NCBI GenBank assembly: GCA_017515325.1
Contig: JAFWGA010000060.1
Span: 1-43,255 of the forward strand
Length of the DNA stretch: 43,255 nt
From: Blautia sp.
Lineage (GTDB): Bacteria > Bacillota > Clostridia > Lachnospirales > Lachnospiraceae
Direction of reading: 5' to 3'
Shown: piece by piece, positions 14,680 through 21,818 of the stretch
Layout of the letters: each line of letters opens with the position of its first letter
Numbering within the stretch: the stretch's first letter is position 1
Translations under genes and position numbers: made by a program
The notes under the pieces: generated by a model
The model's input: only the letters and a program-made list of their open reading frames with translations
Database searches by the model: none
Told to the model about the DNA's origin: nothing

Positions 14680-15282
14680 ATGGAAACCTGTATCTCCTGC
14701 CAGCAAAACAGTTCCTGCATTACCTTCCATGCCCTGGAGGTCCAGACCCTTCCGGTCCGCGGCTTCACGGGTGAAAACCGGGTACAGGCACTGGGCTCTT
14801 TTCACGATTTCTCTGTCTGCCGGGACTGTGCCGCAAAGCGACTGGAGAAAGACCTGGCACCCTTTTCAGCATGTCGTTCCCGGAGCCTGAAATTCGGAGC
14901 AGTCCTCCTGGCCGGGCTGGGGCTTGCCATGGCAGATTTTACCATCCTGAATACCGACCGGGTCTTTCTGATGCTTTCTCTGGCCGCCATAGCCTGCGGC
15001 CTGATCGGAGCTGTCCAGAGCTACCGCGAAGCTGCCGCCCGGGCAAAGGAACTGAGTGCCATGAAAAAAGAAAAAGCCCTCTCCCACGTTGCCTGGGAGA
15101 TCGCCGCCGAAAAAGCCCCCAAAAAATATAAGGATTCTGACTTAACCTACATTCCCGTTACCTCAGCCACCCTGGCCATGAAAAACGGGGATCTGATGAT
15201 AGCCTACCACCTTCTGCCGGCTATCGCCGTGGAAGCCTGCAAAAGAATCCATCAGGAACGGTCTGCTGCCGTAAAGGGATAG
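14680..15282 (+). CDS. unknown two-TM protein with paired CxxC motifs
   Basis: A 200-residue protein; the ATG at 14680 follows AAGGAGG. The N-terminus has CISC (4-7), C13 and CRDC (47-50), a likely small zinc or redox site. Two hydrophobic segments follow at about 71-90 and 95-114. A charged, probably cytoplasmic tail (115-200) carries AARAKELSAMKKEKALSH and YHLLPAIAVEACKRIHQE. I do not recognise the family. It stands alone on the plus strand after the malate operon terminator and ends 9 bases before the convergent sugar transferase gene. Confidence 0.75.
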   Translation: METCISCQQNSSCITFHALEVQTLPVRGFTGENRVQALGSFHDFSVCRDCAAKRLEKDLAPFSACRSRSLKFGAVLLAGLGLAMADFTILNTDRVFLMLSLAAIACGLIGAVQSYREAAARAKELSAMKKEKALSHVAWEIAAEKAPKKYKDSDLTYIPVTSATLAMKNGDLMIAYHLLPAIAVEACKRIHQERSAAVKG

Positions 15283-15291
15283 GTTTGACAG

Positions 15292-16683
15292 TCACTCTCT
15301 TTTGGATTTCATCTCATCCACACTTTTTTCGGATTCCATAGCGGTTGTCTGCCCATCCTTTATCCCTTCCGTGCTCTCCGGCAGGAAAAGAATCTTGATG
15401 GTGGCGAAAATGATGCGCATATCCTCCAGAAGGCTGGGATGGGCAAAATACATGAGATCCATCTGAAGCTTGTCATAGGGCTGGGTATTATACTTCCCAT
15501 ATACCTGGGCATAGCCGGTAAGACCCGCTTTCCCCTGCAGCCTGAGGCGGAATTCCGGCATCTGAGCCTCGTACTGAGCGGCAATCTCCGGTCTTTCCGG
15601 TCTTGGTCCGACCACGGACATGCTTCCCGAAAGAATGTTCAGCAGCTGAGGCAGTTCATCGATCCGCAGCTTGCGGATAAAGGATCCTACGCGGGTGATC
15701 CTGTCGTCATTCAGTCCAGTGGACAGCCGTGCTTCCCCATTCTTCTCTGCGTCCACGCGCATGCTTCGGAACTTGATAATATCAAACTCTCTGCCATCCT
15801 TGGTCAGGCGCCTTTGCCGGTAAAAGACGGGACCGCCGTCTTCCATTTTGATCGCTGCGGCAGTGACCAGGAAAAGAGGACATGTCAGGATCAGAAGCAA
15901 GGCTGCACTGACAATATCAAACAGACGTTTGACCAGAACAAATTCCGGTGTGGGATTATATCTTCTCACCCGCAGCATGGGCAGATGAAACATGTGTACC
16001 TGCCTGGCACTGTCCATCAGGGTATCCCCAATCCTGGGAATGACGTAGACGTCTATATCATGCAGGATGCAATACTTCAGGATAATATTCCTGTCATGGC
16101 TATGGATCCCGCTGAGGAACACCACTTCCGCTTCTTCCAGCATGGAAATATCCCTGATACAGCTTTGGGCATCCGCTGCCACCGTGACATCAAATTTCCT
16201 GGCCAGGCCATATTGGTGGATCAGTTCCTCCATCCCCAGCCGGACATCATAGATAATGGCCGATCTGCGTCTCGGAAAGACCCAATAGTACCACTTGTTG
16301 GAAAGCCAGCTCCAGGCCAGGGCAAGCCCCTCCTGGATGGCAAATACCAGAAGCATAGGCTCCATCTCCGGCATATCCCTGGTCAGTAATATCAGCACCA
16401 GATACATGAGCAGATCTGAGAAAAAAATCGACAGGCTCTGACTGTAAAATATCTCCTGAACCCGATTCCCTGAGATATGAAAGGCTTCATAAGTCCGTCC
16501 GAAGACAGCAAACAAAGTAATATAGATAAAATCCACCAGGATCTGTCCCCTGTCGCTGAAGGGCAGGTTTAACATCCTGTTGTAATAATAATGCCAGCAG
16601 GCGCAGAAGGGGATCGCCACCAGAAGAACATCCCCCACCTTCACCATGCGCAGCAAAAGGTCATGTCTGAATCGGCTGCTCAT
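15292..16683 (-). CDS. polyprenyl glycosylphosphotransferase (exopolysaccharide priming enzyme)
   Basis: A 463-residue membrane enzyme that transfers a sugar-1-phosphate from a UDP-sugar to undecaprenyl phosphate. Four N-terminal membrane segments (about 10-125) and a CoA-binding-like domain (about 135-235) precede the catalytic half. That half shows KRLFDIVSAALLLILTCPLFL, GPVFYRQRRLTKDGREFDIIKFRSM, then LRIDELPQLLNILSGSMSVVGPRPERPE. The catalytic Asp-Glu pair (DELPQ) and the GPRP motif are intact. It resembles WcaJ/PssY-type priming enzymes. The next gene upstream encodes a paralogue with altered catalytic residues. Confidence 0.92.
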   Translation of the reverse strand: MSSRFRHDLLLRMVKVGDVLLVAIPFCACWHYYYNRMLNLPFSDRGQILVDFIYITLFAVFGRTYEAFHISGNRVQEIFYSQSLSIFFSDLLMYLVLILLTRDMPEMEPMLLVFAIQEGLALAWSWLSNKWYYWVFPRRRSAIIYDVRLGMEELIHQYGLARKFDVTVAADAQSCIRDISMLEEAEVVFLSGIHSHDRNIILKYCILHDIDVYVIPRIGDTLMDSARQVHMFHLPMLRVRRYNPTPEFVLVKRLFDIVSAALLLILTCPLFLVTAAAIKMEDGGPVFYRQRRLTKDGREFDIIKFRSMRVDAEKNGEARLSTGLNDDRITRVGSFIRKLRIDELPQLLNILSGSMSVVGPRPERPEIAAQYEAQMPEFRLRLQGKAGLTGYAQVYGKYNTQPYDKLQMDLMYFAHPSLLEDMRIIFATIKILFLPESTEGIKDGQTTAMESEKSVDEMKSKRE

Positions 16684-16730
16684 TTATTTTTCTTCCTCAC
16701 TCTTCTCCAACCGATTTCATCGTCGTTGTG

Positions 16731-18050
16731 TCAATCCTTCTTAACCTTTTCCACCCATCTCTTGATGGAATAGAATATAATCCGCAGATCCGTGTAGATC
16801 GACATCTGGCTGCAATACACGATATCCATCTTCAGCCTGTCCTCAAAGGATGCGTCCTTGCTGCAGCAGACCTGGGCGTATCCCGTGATTCCTGCCTTGG
16901 CATTATGACGGATCCGGTAGTCCGGTACCGTATCAATATAGGACCAGGCGGTCTCCCTGTCCACAGGACTGGGGCCGACAATGCTCATCGTCCCTTTCAG
17001 GCTGCAGAGAAATTCGGGAAGCCTGTCCAGCCTTACCCGTCGTACCCCCTTGCCAAAGGCGGTCGGATTGTCGGCCAGTCCGGCGAATTGAAAGAGATGA
17101 AAGACATAGCCGCCTTTGGTCAGACATTTGGTCCGGGAAAGAAAGCCCTGCCGACAGATGCACTGATTAATCAGGCCCACGATGAGAAAGGCCGGAGAAA
17201 ATGTCAGGAGGACAACGGCGGAAGCCACCAGATCAAAGGCTCTTTTGGCAAAGCCATAATACCATTCCGTCTCCAGTCCCTTGACCTCGATAAAGGGAAT
17301 GCCAAAAGTCACAGAGGTCCGTGTTTTCAGGCTGAGGATATCACTCACCTCAGGCGTAAAAAAGATTCGTCGGTGTCCGATACTTCCCTGCACCACTACC
17401 TTTTCCCGGAAATCCCTCTCCACATGGCAAAGATAAACCTCCTGGGAAAAACCCAGGGCTTCCCTGATATCCTGCCAATCCGCCGTCTGAGGCAGACAGG
17501 ACTCCAGGCAGTAGTGTTGCTTCCATTTGCTTTTTTTCAGGATATTGACAAAGTCTTTATAAGAATCATCTCCATAGATGACGAGCACCTTCCTGGGAAC
17601 GGCAAATCTCTTGTAAAGCTTACAGAACAGGTAGGTAAGCCCTGCACTGAGCAATACCTGGATCAGGTAAACCAGGGCAAATCGGGAGATATAAATCTCG
17701 CTGAAATTGTGGAACCAGACAAAAGCGGCTCCATACAGGCAGATATCCGACAGAGCATAAGCCAGCATCTGGGAAAAAACCAGATCTGAAAAACGTTTTC
17801 CCTCAATCTGATTTGCGCCGTATACGCCGGAAAAAAAACCATAGGTCAGGCTATAGATGATTCCTTCCACAAAAAGGGTAGCGGATATCTCCGATCCTCT
17901 CCTCCAATCGATGCGGACATTGATATACCACAAAAAAATGGCAGTCAGAAAAACAATAATAAAGGTGAGAATAAGATAGATAATCCTCAGCGTACTTCTG
18001 ATCTCATAGGGATAACCAACCCCTGTCTGTGTCACATTGTTCTTTCCCAT
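16731..18050 (-). CDS. degenerate polyprenyl glycosylphosphotransferase paralogue (probable pseudoenzyme)
   Basis: A 439-residue paralogue of the downstream gene with the same layout: N-terminal membrane segments to about 125, a middle nucleotide-fold domain, and a C-terminal transferase-like half beginning KRAFDLVASAVVLLTFSPAFL. Key positions differ. KFRSM is replaced by FQFAGL. The catalytic DELPQL reads DRLPEF, so the Glu of the Asp-Glu dyad is Arg. GPRP reads GPSP. Other structural blocks (LKGTMSIVGP, KAGITGYAQV, DLRIIFYSIKRW) are well kept, so the frame is not decaying. It probably cannot catalyse transfer and may act as a partner or regulator of the intact enzyme 47 bases downstream. 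Confidence 0.85.
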   Translation of the reverse strand: MGKNNVTQTGVGYPYEIRSTLRIIYLILTFIIVFLTAIFLWYINVRIDWRRGSEISATLFVEGIIYSLTYGFFSGVYGANQIEGKRFSDLVFSQMLAYALSDICLYGAAFVWFHNFSEIYISRFALVYLIQVLLSAGLTYLFCKLYKRFAVPRKVLVIYGDDSYKDFVNILKKSKWKQHYCLESCLPQTADWQDIREALGFSQEVYLCHVERDFREKVVVQGSIGHRRIFFTPEVSDILSLKTRTSVTFGIPFIEVKGLETEWYYGFAKRAFDLVASAVVLLTFSPAFLIVGLINQCICRQGFLSRTKCLTKGGYVFHLFQFAGLADNPTAFGKGVRRVRLDRLPEFLCSLKGTMSIVGPSPVDRETAWSYIDTVPDYRIRHNAKAGITGYAQVCCSKDASFEDRLKMDIVYCSQMSIYTDLRIIFYSIKRWVEKVKKD

Positions 18051-18091
18051 AGCTTCCTACTCCCAGCATAACGCAGTTTTGTACGTTGATA

Positions 18092-19036
18092 CTAAAATAC
18101 CCCTATCGTCTTCATGAAATAGATCCAAGCCACCAGAGTTACCCCGGACGCTGCCGTACTGAAGACGACAATCTCGGCCGCCAGCTCGGAATCCCCGCCC
18201 AGCTCCTGGGCCATGGGGAAGGAGGCAGCCGCCACAGGCGTTGCAAAAAGACAAAAGGCTACAAAACGCTGCAGCGGACTGAATCCCAGTGACACTGCCA
18301 GGGCAAGGATCAGGGCGGGAACAGCCACCAGCTTTGTGAACAGAATCGGCAACAGATACTTCAGGTTTCCTCCCACTGACGAAAGGGTCAGGCTTCCTCC
18401 CAGGATAAACAGACACAAGGGAGAGGTGAGCTCTGCGATTTTTGTGACAGGAATCCACAGGCATTCAGGCATCCCAAAGGGCAGGAGCTTATAAGCCAGG
18501 CCGGCGATTGCCCCAAGGACCAAAGGATTTTTCAGGACATTCTTCAAAAGCCCCAGCGGGTCAATATTCTTCTCATGATAGTATTCCAGGATCACAACAG
18601 AGAGCACGTTGTAGATCGGAACCATAAAGGAGACAATCAAACCTGCCAGAGAAGCTCCCTCCTGGCCGAATACGCTCTGAGCAAGGGGAATTGCAAAAAA
18701 GACGGAATTGCTGCGGTAAATCCCCTGCATGACGACCCCCCGCTTTTCATTTTCTTTCACACAGTGGGGAACGACCAGCAGAAGGATTACCATGAAGACT
18801 GTAAAGCTGATGAGGACAAACAAGGCCAGCCTGCCATGTTCTCCTGTGTTGAAATCAGCCTGGCAGACGTTGTAGAAGGAAATGAATACATAAAATACCC
18901 TAAAGCAGAGGCGGTTCATCCGCCGGAACATCTCTTTGTCCGCCACACCCCTGGCGCGGGTGATATACCCCAGGCAGATATAAAACAAAAGCGGTACAAC
19001 CGCATTGATCGCAATTCTGAAATTCTCCATTTCCAT
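18092..19036 (-). CDS. AEC-family transporter
   Basis: A 314-residue integral membrane protein with about ten hydrophobic segments arranged as two five-helix halves. The family-typical IYRSNSVFFAIPLAQSVFG and LKNPLVLGAIAGLAYKLL segments and the late FATPVAAASFPMAQELGGD are visible. AEC (auxin efflux carrier) proteins in Firmicutes export or exchange organic acids such as malate and lactate. The substrate is not predictable here. The start has the in-frame choice MEMENF or MENF. It is divergent from the PfkB kinase gene, with a repeat-containing intergenic region between them. Confidence 0.88.
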   Translation of the reverse strand: MEMENFRIAINAVVPLLFYICLGYITRARGVADKEMFRRMNRLCFRVFYVFISFYNVCQADFNTGEHGRLALFVLISFTVFMVILLLVVPHCVKENEKRGVVMQGIYRSNSVFFAIPLAQSVFGQEGASLAGLIVSFMVPIYNVLSVVILEYYHEKNIDPLGLLKNVLKNPLVLGAIAGLAYKLLPFGMPECLWIPVTKIAELTSPLCLFILGGSLTLSSVGGNLKYLLPILFTKLVAVPALILALAVSLGFSPLQRFVAFCLFATPVAAASFPMAQELGGDSELAAEIVVFSTAASGVTLVAWIYFMKTIGVF

Positions 19037-19118
19037 CCCTGCCTTCTATCCATTACGGTACACAATAGGTAAGTAATTATAATAATAGCAAGAGAAGAAA
19101 ACAGTGTCAAATCCTATA

Positions 19119-19147
19119 TCGACAATTATCTCCTTTTGTATTATGTT
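19119..19147 (+). promoter_or_regulatory. possible promoter for the PfkB kinase gene
   Basis: TCGACA (19119-19124), 17 bases, TATGTT (19142-19147). If used, the transcript leader would include the whole structured repeat at 19156-19250 ahead of the kinase start at 19296. Confidence 0.4.
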
Positions 19148-19155
19148 ATATTTAT

Positions 19156-19250
19156 AGTAAACGAACAAAATGCTTGCATTTTGATTCGTTTACTGCGCCG
19201 AATTTACGCCGCTGCAAGCAGCATGATTCCACAGTAAATTCGTGCGCATA
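19156..19250 (+). repeat. dispersed structured repeat R1, copy 1
   Basis: A 39-base stem-loop opens with AGTAAACGAA and closes with TTCGTTTACT (19156-19194); its upper stem is CAAAATGC-TT-GCATTTTG. It is followed by GCGCCGAATTTACGCCGC and, about 30 bases on, AAATTCGTGCGCAT. The same order recurs at 27513-27605. The outer stem differs by compensatory pairs (T-A to C-G, A-T to C-G), so structure is under selection. Confidence 0.7.
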
Positions 19251-19295
19251 CGATATCTGTGTTTACTGATAACCAAATCCAGAAAGGAAAAAAAC

Positions 19296-20315
19296 ATGAA
19301 AAAAGACTTTGATCTTTTGGCCTTAGGTGAAGCCCTGCTGCGCTTGTCTCCTCCGGGAAATGAAAGAATCGAGAGGGGCGATGTCTTCGAGAAGCGCATT
19401 GGCGGGGCCGAACTCAATGTCGTATCCGGTGTATCCCAGCTCGGCCTCAGGACCGGCCTGATCTCCAAGCTGCCGGATAATCTCCTCGGTGCCTTTGCCA
19501 AAAACAGAATCCGCTTTAACGGCGTCAGCGATGATTATCTTGTCTATGACAAGGATAAGGACGCCAGGCTTGGCCTGTATTGCTACGAAAGCGCTGCTTA
19601 CCCCCGTAAGCCCAGGGTTATCTATGACCGAAAGGGCAGCTCCATGACCAAGATCTCCCTCTCGGACTTCCCTGACACCATGTTCTCCTCCACCCGCTGT
19701 TTCCAGACCACCGGTATCACCCTTGCTCTGTGCGAGAACTGCCGGGAGGTTGCCATGGAAATGATCCACCGTTTTAAGGAGGGAGGAGCCTTGATTGCCT
19801 TCGACGTTAACTTCCGGGGCAATCTCTGGACCGGTCAGCAGGCCCGGGAAACCATCGAAAGGATTCTTCCCTACGTGGACATTTTCTTCTGTTCGGAGGA
19901 CACCGCTCGTCTCACCTTCGACAAAAAGGGGACAGCAAAAGAGATCATGAAGAGCTTCACGGAAGAATACCCCATCTCCATCATTGCCTCGACCCAGCGT
20001 ATCGTCCACACCCCCAAGAGACACACCTTCGGTTCCGTCATCTATGATGCCAAAAGCGGCATTTATTACGAAGAGGAGCCCTACCATGACATTGAGGTGG
20101 TTGACCGGATCGGCAGCGGAGACGCCTACATTGCCGGTGTTCTCTACGGTCTTCTTTCCAGCGGAGACTGTCAATGTGCCCTGGAGTACGGCAATGCTGT
20201 CAGCGCCGTCAAAAATACCATTCCCGGGGATCTTCCTTCTGTGGCTCTTGACGAGATCGAACGGATCATAGCAGAGCATAAGGCGGGAGGAAAAGCCTCC
20301 GAGATGGATCGTTGA
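19296..20315 (+). CDS. PfkB-family sugar kinase (2-keto-3-deoxygluconate kinase-like)
   Basis: A 339-residue ribokinase-fold enzyme. The ATG at 19296 follows AGAAAGGA. The N-terminal signature IGGAELNVVSGVSQLGLRTGL (about 32-52) and the C-terminal catalytic block DRIGSGDAYIAGVLYGL, with the general-base Asp, are intact. FDVNFRGNLW is the substrate-lid strand seen in KdgK-like members. It would phosphorylate a sugar or keto-deoxy sugar acid in the cytosol. No aldolase is adjacent, so the pathway is unresolved. A large inverted repeat follows the gene. Confidence 0.85.
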   Translation: MKKDFDLLALGEALLRLSPPGNERIERGDVFEKRIGGAELNVVSGVSQLGLRTGLISKLPDNLLGAFAKNRIRFNGVSDDYLVYDKDKDARLGLYCYESAAYPRKPRVIYDRKGSSMTKISLSDFPDTMFSSTRCFQTTGITLALCENCREVAMEMIHRFKEGGALIAFDVNFRGNLWTGQQARETIERILPYVDIFFCSEDTARLTFDKKGTAKEIMKSFTEEYPISIIASTQRIVHTPKRHTFGSVIYDAKSGIYYEEEPYHDIEVVDRIGSGDAYIAGVLYGLLSSGDCQCALEYGNAVSAVKNTIPGDLPSVALDEIERIIAEHKAGGKASEMDR

Positions 20316-20358
20316 TTCGACGAATTGTAAACACTCCCGTTTCTTCACCGTTACGTGA

Positions 20359-20402
20359 CAGGGGCAGGCGCCTATCGTCTCCTGCGAAGGCGCCTGCCCC
20401 TG
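20359..20402. terminator. 14-bp perfect inverted repeat between convergent genes (probable bidirectional terminator)
   Basis: Arms CAGGGGCAGGCGCC (20359-20372) and GGCGCCTGCCCCTG (20389-20402) with a 16-base loop. It lies between the PfkB gene and the convergent gene at 20427. The T-rich tail is weak (ACTGTTCAACTGTTTTC), so termination efficiency is uncertain. Confidence 0.55.
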
Positions 20403-20426
20403 ACTGTTCAACTGTTTTCGGAAATT

Positions 20427-21497
20427 CTATATAGCCTTCAAAGCATCCCGTGCCGTATCCACTGCCTTGGCAGCCTCGTCAAAACAGCCCTGCTGTCTCA
20501 GACATTCATAGACACGACTGGCCAGCTTTCTGATATCCGACTTTTTCAGTTCCTCCTGAGACGATTCCAGAACGATCAGATGATTGCCGAATTCTGCCTT
20601 CATCGCTTCCGGTATGGTCTCATCCCTCTCCTCTTCCTCCCCCCTCTGACAGATCACAGCATAGAGATCCGGGTTGCTCTGCCGGCTGGCCAGGATATCC
20701 TTGATATCCTGGATATACCCTGAAGCATTCTCCGGGTCAAAAGCCATCCAGATGACCGGGACGTAGTCCTGATTGGCCTGGGCTCCTTCGATCAGAACCG
20801 GGCTTCCTTTCGGAACCACCAGACTTTCTCCCCCCCTTGACCTTCCGAAGGAGAGCTGATAATGAACGCCGTCGTAGGCCACATCTGACAGATACAGGTG
20901 TCCCACAATTCCCAGGATTTGTGCCTGCCCAAAACGGACATACCTCTGACGGGAAAAATACAGAAGCTCCCCCCTCTCATCCGCCAGACTGATGGGGGTC
21001 GGATCTGTTTTGGAGGATATCGTAAAGTCCTCGGCCAGCCGGATCTGTCCAGCTCCGTACCTGACCATGATCTCCGCCCTGCTTTCCCCGATTACAGCCA
21101 TATTTACCACCGGAAACAAGCCATTGATCGTATTGTAAAGATTGGCGTGCCGATAAAAATCCCTCGACATATCGACAAATAGTTTATCTGTGATGATTTC
21201 CTTCAGACACTGAGTCAGGGAGCCGTAGAAGCCGCCTGCCATGCTCTCGTCACCCAGACAGACAATCCCTGGGACAGAGTTCTTCACTGATGCCTGCAGC
21301 ACCTCATAGATGCTTTCTCCCTTTTCTCTCCTGGGACTCCTCTCCTCCTCTTCCAGACGGATTTCCTCTTCCCATCGGGAATACCTGATATTTTTCCTCA
21401 CACCGGAATAGACAAAAAGCGCCAACAAAAGTGCCAGGAGCAGAGCAACCTCTACCACAAAGGGTTTGTTGTATCTGAGCCAGTCCTTCCCCATCAT
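20427..21497 (-). CDS. membrane-anchored SGNH-hydrolase-like protein
   Basis: A 356-residue protein with one N-terminal membrane segment (about 13-31, VVEVALLLALLLALFVYSG) and a short basic/acidic linker, so the bulk lies outside the membrane. IVCLGDESMAGGFYGSL (about 78-94) looks like a block I GDS motif with an Asp-Glu-Ser variation. VVNMAVIGESRAEIMVRYGA (about 130-149) resembles block II/III of SGNH folds. The C-terminal third contains a surface-exposed helical region (about 290-356). I infer an SGNH-like esterase or a non-catalytic relative acting on cell-surface glycans. A catalytic His block is not obvious. GGAGGG lies seven bases before the ATG-ATG start. Confidence 0.6.
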   Translation of the reverse strand: MMGKDWLRYNKPFVVEVALLLALLLALFVYSGVRKNIRYSRWEEEIRLEEEERSPRREKGESIYEVLQASVKNSVPGIVCLGDESMAGGFYGSLTQCLKEIITDKLFVDMSRDFYRHANLYNTINGLFPVVNMAVIGESRAEIMVRYGAGQIRLAEDFTISSKTDPTPISLADERGELLYFSRQRYVRFGQAQILGIVGHLYLSDVAYDGVHYQLSFGRSRGGESLVVPKGSPVLIEGAQANQDYVPVIWMAFDPENASGYIQDIKDILASRQSNPDLYAVICQRGEEEERDETIPEAMKAEFGNHLIVLESSQEELKKSDIRKLASRVYECLRQQGCFDEAAKAVDTARDALKAI

Positions 21498-21705
21498 CCA
21501 TGCTCCCTCCTAGACTTTAAGCCTCCGCCCGTATGCGAAGACATGATACTCGTTTACGATAGTTTACCATAATTGTAAGCACATCCCGGTTTTCTGTCAA
21601 GAAAAGGGCACTTACATGGCAGCAAAGGGCTTGAGACTCATCCATTCGTCCTGCAAATTCCGCAAAGTGCCTGGAAAAAGCTACCATTTTTATAGGTTAC
21701 ACATA

Positions 21706-21759
21706 AATGTCTACTCAAACTTCTTGTCAATTTGCCAATTTCGTTATACAATGTCTACT
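21706..21759 (+). promoter_or_regulatory. promoter flanked by direct repeats, upstream of the GGDEF gene
   Basis: TTGTCA (21724-21729), 17 bases, TACAAT (21747-21752) is a good sigma-A promoter, 67 bases before the start codon. The 10-mer AATGTCTACT occurs at 21706-21715 and again at 21750-21759, bracketing the promoter with 44-base periodicity (about four helical turns), as an operator pair would. I see no gene in the rest of 21498-21818. Confidence 0.55.
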
Positions 21760-21818
21760 ATAAATCTAATCCCATGTTTTGGTTGAGAATTTTGGCAGAT
21801 CGAGGGGGGTGATCATAA

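Noticed and set aside
16731-18050. Pseudogene call for the second sugar transferase
   Set aside because: The frame is intact over 439 codons with well-kept structural blocks and a ribosome site; only the catalytic residues are changed, so pseudoenzyme fits better than pseudogene.
19323-20411. 362-codon minus-strand frame opposite the PfkB kinase
   Set aside because: Shadow of the kinase frame; Gly/Asp-rich composition typical of reverse readings and no family likeness.
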